A stretch of 36,404 nt of DNA from a bacterium (lineage in GTDB: Bacteria; Vulcanimicrobiota; Xenobia; Xenobiales; JADMJV01). Each line of letters starts with the position of its first letter. The stretch's first letter is position 1. A model generated the notes under the pieces. It did not search any database, had not been told where the DNA came from, and saw only the letters and a list, made by a program, of their open reading frames with translations. The stretch spans positions 12,331 through 48,734 of the forward strand of contig JADMJV010000034.1 in the NCBI GenBank assembly GCA_018780265.1. Reading direction: 5' to 3'. Of the stretch, positions 1-7,862 are shown in pieces. The position numbers and the translations under genes were made by a program.

Positions 1-30
1 TCGACTCAGTTCGAAGTCGAACTGAGTCGA
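1..30. repeat. Perfect 14-bp inverted repeat at window edge
   Basis: TCGACTCAGTTCGA (1-14) is followed by AG and then by its exact reverse complement (17-30). There is no T-tract, so it does not look like an intrinsic terminator. It may be a dispersed palindromic repeat or the end of a larger element that starts left of the window. I see no second copy in the window. Confidence 0.7.
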
Positions 31-149
31 ACGGCGGATAACCACCGACGGGTTGTGAGGTGGACCTGGCGTGGCGTCCATGATTGGGGACGTTACCTCT
101 TCGCCGGAAAAGGCAGGCCAGCACCCGTCCCCCTGGCCAACGTGGAAAA

Positions 150-183
150 TTGACAAGGATAGATTCCTTGCTAAAATAAGGAT
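150..183 (+). promoter_or_regulatory. Promoter with built-in operator for the toxin-antitoxin pair
   Basis: A perfect -35 TTGACA (150-155), a 16-bp spacer and TAAAAT (172-177, 5 of 6 to consensus) lie directly before the antitoxin ATG at 185. The spacer contains the inverted repeat CAAGGA (154-159) / TCCTTG (165-170), and AAGGAT recurs at 178-183. AbrB/VapB antitoxins usually repress their own promoter through such half-sites, so autoregulation is the natural inference. A start site 7 nt after the -10 would fall on the ATG and give a leaderless mRNA. Confidence 0.7.
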
Positions 184-184
184 C

Positions 185-475
185 ATGTCTAAAGTGACCA
201 GCAAGCTCCAGGTGACCCTCCCCAAAGCCATTGCCAGGCAGTATGGCATCCAGCCGGGAGACGAAATCATTTTTCAGCCCTTGGGCGATCAGTTGCGAGT
301 GATTTCCAAGGCCCAACCTGCTCAACCAGCCAGGACGACAGAACAGCGCCTAAGATTGTTTGATGAAGCGACCACGCGGCAGAGAGCCCGAGAGGCTGCG
401 TGCTCATCTGCTTCCAGTCCCGCGGATCGCGGGTGGTCTCGAGAGGACTTGTATCGGCGTGGCTTCGCTGGTTGA
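185..475 (+). CDS. AbrB/MazE-fold antitoxin (VapB-like)
   Basis: This 96-residue protein begins with a SpoVT/AbrB swapped-hairpin domain (about residues 1-40, with KLQVTLPKAIARQYG and GDEIIF), which normally binds operator DNA as a dimer. The C-terminal half (45-96) is polar and ends in WSREDLYRRG, as in VapB tails that wrap around and inhibit the toxin. An upstream in-frame ATG at 71 would add 38 residues, but the strong promoter at 150-177 lies inside that extension, so ATG 185 is the chosen start. The gene overlaps the downstream PIN toxin by 17 nt, the normal antitoxin-toxin order. Confidence 0.85.
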   Translation: MSKVTSKLQVTLPKAIARQYGIQPGDEIIFQPLGDQLRVISKAQPAQPARTTEQRLRLFDEATTRQRAREAACSSASSPADRGWSREDLYRRGFAG

Positions 476-884
476 TACCAATGTGCTGGTCTATCGCCAT
501 GATCCTCGATTTCCAGACAAACAGCGACGGGCAACTGACTTACTGAGGCAAGGAATCGTAAATGACTCGTTACGGATTCCTCACCAGGCTATCCTCGAAT
601 TCGTGGCCGTGGTGACTCGCTCGCCCGGCGGTGCGCCCCCTCTGCTTTCACTGGAGGAAGCTCGCCGAGAGGCGGAAGAGTTGCTGGCCGAGTTTCCCAT
701 TCTTTATCCAGACGAGTCGGTGGTGCGAATGGCCGTGCGCGGCTCAGCCACCTATCAATTGTCCTGGTTCGATGCTCACTTGTGGGCCTATGCTGAGTGT
801 TTTGGCCTGGAAGAGCTTCTCTCTGAAGATTTTCAACATGGGCGATGGTATGGCGCCGTCCAGGTTCGCAATCCCTTTCTCTGA
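459..884 (+). CDS. PIN-domain ribonuclease toxin (VapC-like)
   Basis: This 141-residue PIN-domain protein is the likely toxin of the pair. The acidic Mg-binding residues can be placed as D6 (VDTNVL), E47 (AILEF), D105 (WFDAHLWAYAE) and D124 (SEDFQHG), the order expected of an intact VapC-type RNase. GTG 459 is chosen because GAGAGGA lies about 11 nt upstream and because it brings VDTN close to the N-terminus, as in the family. The longer frame from 360 would add residues that only reflect the antitoxin reading frame. VapC enzymes usually cut tRNA or rRNA; the target here cannot be read from sequence. Confidence 0.85.
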   Translation: MASLVDTNVLVYRHDPRFPDKQRRATDLLRQGIVNDSLRIPHQAILEFVAVVTRSPGGAPPLLSLEEARREAEELLAEFPILYPDESVVRMAVRGSATYQLSWFDAHLWAYAECFGLEELLSEDFQHGRWYGAVQVRNPFL

Positions 885-894
885 CATAAGGTCT

Positions 895-1185
895 CTACAA
901 GTTATTGGAAAGCGCTGTCAGGTAATGGCGCCAGGGCTGCAGGCACTGCCGGAGCATCGAAGTGAATTCTTCGGCGGAGACTGTGTCGTAACCATGCACC
1001 AGGGAATTTCGCATTCGGGCCCACTGGGCCAGTTCTACGGCCAGTTCCTGCGAGATCCATCCAGCCGTGACGAGACTGAAGAAACTGCTGTAGTAATCCG
1101 AGGGCGGCGTGCCGGCTACGGACTGACCCACCTCGGTATTGATCGCTCCGGCCGACTGCACGATCAGCCCGTCCCGCCGGGGCGA
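895..1185 (-). pseudogene. C-terminal remnant of a HepT-like (DUF86) toxin
   Basis: The minus strand of this otherwise empty stretch encodes a peptide containing ISQELAVELAQWARMRN followed by SLVHGYDTVSAEEF and a final helix, ending at TAG 895. This matches the C-terminal half of HepT/DUF86 proteins, including the RX4H catalytic motif (RNSLVH) and following GY. The usual N-terminal helices are not found upstream in frame; the open frame simply runs on antisense to the diguanylate cyclase gene. No ATG or ribosome-binding site fits a short version, although CTG and GTG codons occur near 1167-1159. I read it as a truncated gene facing the VapBC pair. Confidence 0.6.
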
Positions 1186-1209
1186 GGAGAATTGGGGCCA
1201 GCGGGGTAA

Positions 1210-2640
1210 ATGGCTGGAGGGGGACGCCTGAACAAAACACCTTGTAAGAAAGCCCGCGAGATGGCCGACCTGGAGTTGTTTCGTCGGGCGCTGCCCGGCA
1301 CTCGGGCCTATTTTCCTGTGCTTTTGATTACGCTGGTGGGCATGCAGTTGCCCTGGGATCGCCCGGCTTTGCTGGGGATCTTTTTGCCCCTGTGGCTGTG
1401 GGGTGGGCTCAGTCGTTACCTGATGAGCCATCAAGCTCTGCGCCGCTATCACGAGAATCCCAATTTGTGGCGAACTCGCTTTCGCAGCTCTATTCTGCTG
1501 ACTCCGCTGGTGTGGGGACTGTTTGGAGCTACCACGGTGGTGCTGAGCGGGTTGCAGTGGGATGTAGCCTTTTGTGTGGTGATCGCAGCCGGCCTGGGGG
1601 CCGGGGCGGCGGCCGCACTCAATCCGGACCTGCGTTTGCGCCGCGCTTATCCACTCACGCTGCAGCTGCCGATGATCGCGGCCTTGTTGAGCTTGGGGCG
1701 GTCGGGATTGGGGATTGCTTTGCTCAGCTCGGTCTATATGATTTACCTGATTCGGCTGGGCGAGGGGATGGGCAGGCGTTATTGGAGTCAACTTGGCGAT
1801 CGGCTCTTTGTGGAGCAGTTGAGCCAGCTCACCCTGGCTCTGGTGGGCAACTTGAGTCAAGGCGAGGTGCTCACCAGATTGAGCGATCATCTTCAGTGCC
1901 TGTTGGAGTTTGAGCGATCGCGGGCCGTGTCTGCCGATGGGGAGGTGTTGATGGAGCGTGACTACGCCCCGTTGTCCGGGTCCATCCATTCGGTGCAGGT
2001 AGCGGTGGGCCCGATCACCTTTTTTCTGGAAAGCGGACAGCCCTTTGACGAGGAAGACCGCCAGGTGCTGCAAACTTTTACCCATCCCGCGGCCACGGCC
2101 TTGGACCGAAACCGCCTTTTCGAAGAGGTGGGGCGACTGGCCCTCACGGATGAGCTGACCCGGGTGTCCAACCGCCGCCATTTTCTGCAAAGGGCCAATG
2201 AACTGGTGCAAACCACCACTCGGCTCGATCAGAAGTCGGGAGCGCGCACGCCCGTTTGCGTCATTCTTCTTGATGTGGACCATTTTAAGAAAGTCAACGA
2301 TACCCACGGGCACGATGTGGGTGATCGGGTTCTGCGCGAAGTGGCCCGTCGCTGTCAGGCGGCTCTGCGCGAGGTGGATCTGTTGGCGCGATATGGAGGC
2401 GAAGAGTTTTCGGCTCTGTTGCCAGGTGCCAACGGGACCGAGGGGGCCATGGTGGCCGAAGATCGACTGCGCCGAAGTGTGGCCGACCACCCCTTCGAGG
2501 GTCCTGAAGGCCCCCTGAGGGTTACGATCAGTTTGGGCGTGGCCCAGTTTTGCGGCGATCTCACCGAAACTTTAAAGCGAGCCGACCAGGCCCTCTACCA
2601 GGCCAAATCGGACGGCCGCAACTGCGTGCGGCAAGGCTGA
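1210..2640 (+). CDS. Membrane-anchored diguanylate cyclase (GGDEF)
   Basis: The product should make cyclic di-GMP from two GTP at the inner membrane. About six hydrophobic segments fill roughly residues 30-200, followed by a short GAF-like linker (about 210-310) and a GGDEF domain. The active-site motif is GGEEF (residues 396-400), and RxxD (REVD) lies at the correct distance upstream to form the product-inhibition I-site. LTDELTRVSNRR and the DVDHFKKVND motif are also intact, so the enzyme should be active. ATG 1261 is an alternative start, giving MADLELF; neither start has a good ribosome-binding site. It stands alone between the toxin region and the nucleotidyltransferase-like gene. Confidence 0.92.
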   Translation: MAGGGRLNKTPCKKAREMADLELFRRALPGTRAYFPVLLITLVGMQLPWDRPALLGIFLPLWLWGGLSRYLMSHQALRRYHENPNLWRTRFRSSILLTPLVWGLFGATTVVLSGLQWDVAFCVVIAAGLGAGAAAALNPDLRLRRAYPLTLQLPMIAALLSLGRSGLGIALLSSVYMIYLIRLGEGMGRRYWSQLGDRLFVEQLSQLTLALVGNLSQGEVLTRLSDHLQCLLEFERSRAVSADGEVLMERDYAPLSGSIHSVQVAVGPITFFLESGQPFDEEDRQVLQTFTHPAATALDRNRLFEEVGRLALTDELTRVSNRRHFLQRANELVQTTTRLDQKSGARTPVCVILLDVDHFKKVNDTHGHDVGDRVLREVARRCQAALREVDLLARYGGEEFSALLPGANGTEGAMVAEDRLRRSVADHPFEGPEGPLRVTISLGVAQFCGDLTETLKRADQALYQAKSDGRNCVRQG

Positions 2641-2678
2641 TTCAGAGTTCTTTGGGGGCGCTGGCCTAGTGTGAGGGA

Positions 2679-3410
2679 GTGAACATTGCCAAGACTGCTC
2701 CCTGGACCGTAGCCGGCCGCTTGCTGCAGGTGGCCGGGCGTCAGCCCGACAGGCACACGATTTTGCAAGAGAACGTGGCCACTCTGCTGACCCAGTTCAA
2801 GCCGGAATTTGTGGACAGTCTGCAGGCACTGCCCGACGAAAAGCTGATGGATGGCCTCAACGGAAGTTATGCCAACGGTCCGCTTCATATGGCGCTGAAG
2901 TTGTCGCGGGATATTCGCCAAAAGCCCTACACCGATGAGCAGGTGATGGCTCGGCTGGAGCGACTGGACGCAGAGTTGAAGACGGCCAGCGCGGAGGTGA
3001 TTGCCGGCAGCCCTGGTTTTCCTTGCAAGTTTTACGTCTGTGGCAGCCTGCTGAAAGGTCGCTTTGGGGGCGAGTCTGACATTGACCTTTTGTGTGCGGC
3101 TGGAGCCGACTGGATCAAGGCTCAGCCTTGGGATGCTGGCCACCGCGACGTCTCCTTTCAATATATCGATATGCCCGAGCAAGAAGACCGGGATAAGTTT
3201 GTGCAGGCTTTCGCGCCGGTGCGCGAGGTCAGCGCCGCCGACATCCAAAAACCGGGATTTCTGGCCTCGCTTTACGCCGAAAGCGTGGAGCACAAGGGCT
3301 ACACCCTGGACGAGGGCCACCTCAAGGCTCAGTCACCTACCATTGTGCGTGAAGTCGAGACTCCACCCGAGGCGGCCAGGCACATTATGTGGTCTTTACC
3401 GATGGTCTAG
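2679..3410 (+). CDS. Nucleotidyltransferase-fold protein of unknown function
   Basis: I do not recognise the family of this 243-residue protein. Residues 122-138 read GSLLKGRFGGESDIDLL, the GS-x10-DxD signature of polymerase-beta-type nucleotidyltransferases, with D134 and D136 as probable metal ligands. The first 110 residues are probably helical, and I see no signal peptide or membrane segment. GTG 2679 is the earliest start possible after an in-frame TAG at 2667; its GAGGG is very close to the start codon. The 3' end overlaps the converging methyltransferase gene by 15 bp. The reaction could be transfer of NMP to a small molecule, RNA or protein. Confidence 0.7.
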   Translation: MNIAKTAPWTVAGRLLQVAGRQPDRHTILQENVATLLTQFKPEFVDSLQALPDEKLMDGLNGSYANGPLHMALKLSRDIRQKPYTDEQVMARLERLDAELKTASAEVIAGSPGFPCKFYVCGSLLKGRFGGESDIDLLCAAGADWIKAQPWDAGHRDVSFQYIDMPEQEDRDKFVQAFAPVREVSAADIQKPGFLASLYAESVEHKGYTLDEGHLKAQSPTIVREVETPPEAARHIMWSLPMV

Positions 3411-4505
3411 GCGTCGGCAGATCAAGGCTCGGTGGCGCCCCTCCAGACGGGTTAACCAGATCACCCCCGGCCCACCACTTTTGCCCTTGGGAAGCTTTTT
3501 GCGCAACACTTCGGGCTCTACGTCAAAGCCGCGTTTTTTGATCTCCAGCGGCTGAAAGTCGTATTTGACCTGCAGCTTGACCAGACTCTTCAGATCGGAG
3601 TCGCCGATCTCCAACACTTCGAAGGACTGGGCCCAATCCGAGGTGAGGCCGGGTGGGCTGGCCAGCAGAGCCAGGCTCTCGTCCACACGCCAGCCGCCTT
3701 GAGGCTCCCAGGCCTGGGCTCGAATGGCCGCCGGATCGGGCTCGTGAATCCACATGCTCGGTTCCAGTCGTCCGACGGGGGGAGGCTGGCGACGCGGGGA
3801 GGTGAGCCAATGCCCGTCCTGATAGAGCCAGGCGCTGACCTGGCCGGACCCCGGCAGCCACACCACCGCCTCTTTGCAGACGCCCTGATGGCTGACGTAG
3901 TCGATATCGCAGTCGGGCGGCAGGGTGGATTCATCCAGTCCGGGGGACAGCTTGAGGCAACTGGGTAGGCCCAGTTTCCAGAGTTGGCTGGGATCGGGGT
4001 CCAGGTTGTGCCACTGGCGCCCGTGGGCATTGCGGCGAGCCGGGTCGGCGTAGAGGCTGGCGGCCCCGCCCAGATGGGTCAGCCCATCGCCCTCACGGAC
4101 GTCCACCTGGGGAAAGCTCTGCAGATTGTGTGTCAGGCACTGGAGACGCAAATCGTCTTTTTCGCAGCTGCGTAGTTGGTGAAGTCGGGCCAACTCCAGG
4201 CTGTCGCCGCCGATGCCGGCGCCGATCTCCACCAGCAGACCGGTGGGGAAGCGCTGCTGCATTTTTTGAGCGCGCCGTTCGGCCAGGGGCCAGCGACTTC
4301 CCATCTGCAGGGCCTGGGCCTCGTACCAGAGGGGCAAGGGGTCGCGAAAGGCTTGCAGGCGCAATGCGTCCCAGTACATGTCGAGTTGTTGCAGCAACCA
4401 GATGGCCTCCTGCGAGGAGTGCTCTTTGCGCAGTTGTTGACCCAGTTTGGCCAGGTCGATGGGGGCAGGAAATTGCTGCCGGAGTTGCAGCAGGGTGCTG
4501 TGCAC
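3396..4505 (-). CDS. SAM-dependent methyltransferase with THUMP-like C-terminal domain
   Basis: This 369-residue protein has a class I methyltransferase core with motif I VEIGAGIGGDS (92-102), an acidic motif II region (SCEKDDLR) and the distinctive YADPARR (152-158). These are seen in bacterial proteins annotated as methyltransferases with a THUMP-like C-terminal domain. The C-terminal part (about 290-369, with FEVLEIGDSDLKSLVK and LEIKKRGFDVEPE) fits that domain, which suggests an RNA substrate, although no substrate is established for this group. It diverges from the efflux operon with only 59 bp between starts, so the two promoters must be packed together. Confidence 0.8.
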   Translation of the reverse strand: MHSTLLQLRQQFPAPIDLAKLGQQLRKEHSSQEAIWLLQQLDMYWDALRLQAFRDPLPLWYEAQALQMGSRWPLAERRAQKMQQRFPTGLLVEIGAGIGGDSLELARLHQLRSCEKDDLRLQCLTHNLQSFPQVDVREGDGLTHLGGAASLYADPARRNAHGRQWHNLDPDPSQLWKLGLPSCLKLSPGLDESTLPPDCDIDYVSHQGVCKEAVVWLPGSGQVSAWLYQDGHWLTSPRRQPPPVGRLEPSMWIHEPDPAAIRAQAWEPQGGWRVDESLALLASPPGLTSDWAQSFEVLEIGDSDLKSLVKLQVKYDFQPLEIKKRGFDVEPEVLRKKLPKGKSGGPGVIWLTRLEGRHRALICRRLDHR

Positions 4506-4564
4506 CTGGCAGCGGTTCCGGTTGCGCCGCAGGACCCCTCCCCAGCGGTGAGAAGCCGAAAAGG

Positions 4565-5998
4565 GTGAAGGTGTTACGCTGGGTGCTGCTGGGGGTTGTG
4601 CTGCTGGTGGCCGGCCTGTTGACCTGGCAACTGTGGCCCAAGGCCAAAGAGGTTGAGGTGGCCCGGGTCGAGCGCAAATCGCTAACCCAGGCTCTCGATG
4701 AAGATGGGTTGGTAAGGTCGTGGGTCGAGGTAGCGGTGGCCTCTCAGGTGCAGGGACGTCTGGCCCGCATTCATCTGGCTCGCGGCGAGAGAGTCAAATC
4801 CGGTCAGGTGCTGGCCGAGCTCGACAGTGGGGAGCAGCAAGCCGCCCTGGACCAACTGTTGGCTCAAGAACGCGCTGCCCTGCAGGCGCTGGAGCAAGCC
4901 CGGAGCCAATTCGGCCTGACCCGGCAACGGGTGGTGGCCGAGGTGGGAGTGGCTCAGGCCGGAGTGCGCCTGGCTGAGGCCCAACGCGAGAAAGTATTGG
5001 TGGGTCCGCGGGCCGAGCAGAAGGCCGCCGTACGGGCCATCTTTGAACGGGCCCGCCTGCGCGTGCAGGACAGTGAACGCGACTACAAACGGCGCCAGAT
5101 CCTTTTCGAGCAGGGGGCCGTGTCGCGGGCGGATCTGGAGAATTTTCAGTCCAGCCTGCACACTTCTCTCTACGCCTTGCGTGAAGCCGAGTCGCGCTGG
5201 AACGAAGTGCAACGCGGGGCCATCGTGCAAGACCGGCAGGTGGCCAGTGCCGAAGTGGACCGTTCGGCTGCCAGTTTGCGGGCCAGTCAGGCTCAACAGT
5301 TGCAGGCCGAGGTGGCCGCGGCCAGTGTGGCCGAGGCTGAAGAGCGACTGGCCGCGGTGCGCGCTCAGGTTCGTCAGGCCCGGGTGCGGCTGGACCAGAC
5401 CCGATTGCTGGCGCCTGCCACGGGCACTCTGGAGTGGGAAGACATCGAGGCTGGCGAGGTGGTCAATCCGGGTCAGACGGTGCTGCGAATCTGCGACCCC
5501 AAGAAGATCTACGTGGAATTGCTGCTTGATGAGGGCGATCGGGCCCAGGCCCGCCTGGGCGCGCTGGTTCATGTGACCAGCGACGCCTACCCTGGGGAAA
5601 CCTTTGAGGGAAAGCTGCAGGCCATCGAGGCCCAGGCCTTCTTAAAGCGCCAGTTGCGCAACAATCCCACCCAGGACGAGGACCGAGTTTTTCGCGCCCG
5701 CGTCAAGCTAGATGGGGGAGTGGATAAGCTCTTTCCGGGCATGTCGGTGTTTGCTCAGGTAGTGCTGGCCGAACGCAGTCAGGTGCTGACCATCCCGCGT
5801 CAGGCCTGCATCAATCGCGAGGGGCAATGGGTGGTTTTCGTCGAGGAGAGTGGCTCGGCCCGTCGCCGAGTGATTGAGGTGGGCCAGAAGGACAATTTGC
5901 AGATCGAGGTTGTCAAAGGTCTGGCCGAGGGCGATCGCGTGCTGCTCAATCCTGGCTCGCTGGCCGATGGCGCCCGGGTGCGAGTGGGCAAACCGTGA
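4565..5998 (+). CDS. Periplasmic adaptor of a MacAB-type exporter (HlyD/MacA family)
   Basis: This is a membrane-fusion protein expected to link an inner-membrane ABC transporter to an outer channel. From GTG 4565 it has one N-terminal membrane anchor (about 4-22, LRWVLLGVVLLVAGLLTWQL). A lipoyl half-motif follows (VQGRLARIHLARGERVKSGQ), then a long Ala/Glu/Arg-rich coiled coil (about 85-290), the second lipoyl half (LLAPATGTLEWEDIEAGE) and beta-barrel and membrane-proximal domains. The open frame extends upstream to 4130, but that part is antisense to the methyltransferase gene, and the anchor follows GTG 4565 directly. It overlaps the ATPase gene by GTGA. Confidence 0.9.
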   Translation: MKVLRWVLLGVVLLVAGLLTWQLWPKAKEVEVARVERKSLTQALDEDGLVRSWVEVAVASQVQGRLARIHLARGERVKSGQVLAELDSGEQQAALDQLLAQERAALQALEQARSQFGLTRQRVVAEVGVAQAGVRLAEAQREKVLVGPRAEQKAAVRAIFERARLRVQDSERDYKRRQILFEQGAVSRADLENFQSSLHTSLYALREAESRWNEVQRGAIVQDRQVASAEVDRSAASLRASQAQQLQAEVAAASVAEAEERLAAVRAQVRQARVRLDQTRLLAPATGTLEWEDIEAGEVVNPGQTVLRICDPKKIYVELLLDEGDRAQARLGALVHVTSDAYPGETFEGKLQAIEAQAFLKRQLRNNPTQDEDRVFRARVKLDGGVDKLFPGMSVFAQVVLAERSQVLTIPRQACINREGQWVVFVEESGSARRRVIEVGQKDNLQIEVVKGLAEGDRVLLNPGSLADGARVRVGKP

Positions 5999-6675
5999 GC
6001 CCCCCGGTCCTCGAGTTGCGCAAATTGACTCGCCACTACCCGACGCCGGCCGGTCCGGTCATAGCTGTTCACGAAATGGATTTGATCGTGGCCAAAGGGG
6101 ATTTTATTGCACTGCTCGGTCCTTCAGGCTGCGGCAAGTCGTCGCTGCTGAACTTGTTAGGCTGCCTGGATCGGCCCTCCAGCGGCGAGTTGCTGATCGA
6201 CGGAATCCCCGTCTCCAGCCTGGATGACGACGGTTTGGCGCGTCTGCGCAATCAGAAAATTGGCTTTGTCTTCCAGCACTACCATCTGTTGCCCCGCATG
6301 AGTGCGCTGCGCAACGTAGAACTGCCTATGATGTATGCCGGAGTCTCACCCGAGCAGCGGCGGGAGCGGGCGCTGCAGGGCCTGGAAAGGGTGCACCTGT
6401 CCCACCGACTCGACCATACCCCCAGCATGCTCAGTGGCGGTGAGTCGCAGCGGGTGGCTATCGCCCGGGCCCTGGTAATGAATCCCAGTCTGGTGCTGGC
6501 CGACGAGCCCACCGGCAACCTGGATACGCGCACCGGCGAAGAGATAATGCAACTGTTTGAGTTGATCCACCGCGATGGCACCACCCTGGTCATGGTCACT
6601 CACTCTCCCGAGATGGCCGAGCGGGCCACCCGCATTCTGCGCTTGCGCGATGGCCGCATCGAGAGCGAAACTTGA
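5995..6675 (+). CDS. ABC transporter ATPase (MacB/LolD type)
   Basis: This 226-residue nucleotide-binding subunit is complete. It has Walker A GPSGCGKSS (about 42-50), the Q-loop FQHYHLLP, signature LSGGESQRVAIARA, Walker B LVLADEPTGNLD and the switch histidine in VTHS. The sequence between the Q-loop and signature, and the 'TGNLDTRTGEEIMQLF' D-loop region, are typical of the LolD/FtsE/MacB branch, which powers mechanotransmission rather than classical import. It starts at GTG overlapping the adaptor stop codon and ends in TTGA shared with the permease. The three are therefore translationally coupled. Confidence 0.95.
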   Translation: MSPPVLELRKLTRHYPTPAGPVIAVHEMDLIVAKGDFIALLGPSGCGKSSLLNLLGCLDRPSSGELLIDGIPVSSLDDDGLARLRNQKIGFVFQHYHLLPRMSALRNVELPMMYAGVSPEQRRERALQGLERVHLSHRLDHTPSMLSGGESQRVAIARALVMNPSLVLADEPTGNLDTRTGEEIMQLFELIHRDGTTLVMVTHSPEMAERATRILRLRDGRIESET

Positions 6676-7862
6676 CCGCCGCCGACGTGATTGGTTCGGC
6701 CTTCGAGTCGCTGGCGGCCAACAAGGTGCGCTCCGGATTGACCATGTTGGGCGTGGTCATCGGCGTGGCCCTGGTCATTATTCTGGTTTCGCTAGGAGAG
6801 TCGGCCAGGCTGTTTGTGGATGACCAGATGCGCGGTATCGGTTTTGGTCGCAACGGTCTGATTATCCATCCTGGCAGGATGGACCCGCCCATCGAGCCCA
6901 GCAAATTGCGCCTGGAAGACAGCCGCGAAATCAGTCGGCGCATTCCTGAAGTGCTTGATCAGGTGCCCATTGTGGTGGGCTCGGCCTATATTCGCAGTGG
7001 CGGTCAGGAGCACAAGACTTCGATTCGGGGCTTTACCGAGAACTATACCGAACTGGTCAACCATCGCGTGGAATCGGGCACATTTCTGACAGCTTTGGAT
7101 GTAGAGCAACACCGCAAGACCTGTGTGATCGGTCAGAAGATCAAAGACAAAATGTTTGGCGGCATGGCTCCCATCGGAGAGACGGTGCGCCTGGCCGGTC
7201 GTCGCTTTACCGTGGTAGGGGTGATGGAGAAGAAGGGTGAGATGATGGGCGACGATCTGGACGACATGGTGATCGTGCCCATCACCTCGGCCCAGGACCT
7301 GCTCGATACCGACAAGCTCAACGCCATTATCGTGTGGTCGCGTAGCACCGAGGATCTGTCGATTGTGCGCGAAAAGATCGGGGAGTTTCTTTCGGGCCGC
7401 CACATGCGGAAAGACGATTTCCACTTTCACACGCAAGAGGAGATGATTTCGATTCTGGGCACCATTACGGGCACACTTACGGCCTTCGTCTCGGGCGTGG
7501 CGGCGGTTTCGCTGTTGGTGGGTTGTATCGGTATTGTCAATATCATGTTGGTGTCGGTGCTGGAGCGCACTCGTGAAATAGGTATTCGCAAAGCAGTCGG
7601 AGCTCGCCACCAGGATATCTTCTGGCAGTTTTTTGGTGAATCCATGGTGTTGGGGATGCTGGGCGGGTTCACCGGGCTGTTTACCGGCGTGGGGGCGGCT
7701 GCCCTGGTGATGAAGCAAACGGGCTTGCCCGTGCAGATTTCAGGGTGGGCAGTGGGCCTGGCTCTGGCCTGTTCGCTGGGGGTGGGCGTGGTGGCCGGAG
7801 TTTATCCCGCCATGCGGGCCGCTCGGGCCAATCCGATTCAGGCGTTGCGCTTTGAACATTAG
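6672..7862 (+). CDS. FtsX-like permease subunit of the exporter (MacB permease)
   Basis: This 396-residue permease starts at TTG 6672 inside the ATPase stop codon. Its first membrane helix (about 18-42, with SGLTMLGVVIGVALVIILVS) is followed by the MacB periplasmic core domain (about 50-260). Three C-terminal helices follow, with the FtsX-type VSVLERTREIGIRKAVGAR and the terminal YPAMRAARANPIQALRFE signature. In Escherichia coli MacB the ATPase and permease are one chain; here they are split, which is common. Such systems export toxins, peptides, lipoproteins or siderophores. The partner transglutaminase gene is the only substrate hint here. Confidence 0.93.
   Translation: MTAADVIGSAFESLAANKVRSGLTMLGVVIGVALVIILVSLGESARLFVDDQMRGIGFGRNGLIIHPGRMDPPIEPSKLRLEDSREISRRIPEVLDQVPIVVGSAYIRSGGQEHKTSIRGFTENYTELVNHRVESGTFLTALDVEQHRKTCVIGQKIKDKMFGGMAPIGETVRLAGRRFTVVGVMEKKGEMMGDDLDDMVIVPITSAQDLLDTDKLNAIIVWSRSTEDLSIVREKIGEFLSGRHMRKDDFHFHTQEEMISILGTITGTLTAFVSGVAAVSLLVGCIGIVNIMLVSVLERTREIGIRKAVGARHQDIFWQFFGESMVLGMLGGFTGLFTGVGAAALVMKQTGLPVQISGWAVGLALACSLGVGVVAGVYPAMRAARANPIQALRFEH

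Noticed and set aside
895..2490. 531-codon open frame on the minus strand
   Set aside because: Most of it is antisense to the diguanylate cyclase gene and has low-complexity Gln/His/Pro-rich translation. Only the last 97 codons, beyond that gene, look like protein, and these are reported as a HepT remnant.
895..3410. HepT remnant and nucleotidyltransferase-like gene as one HepT-MNT pair
   Set aside because: They are 1.5 kb apart on opposite strands, separated by a full gene, and the nucleotidyltransferase-like protein is about twice the size of MNT.
4682..5572. 296-codon minus-strand frame
   Set aside because: It is antisense to the coiled-coil region of the adaptor gene; Gln/Leu/His-rich and without domains.
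6792..7718. 308-codon minus-strand frame
   Set aside because: It is antisense to the exporter permease gene; the composition is typical of a shadow frame.
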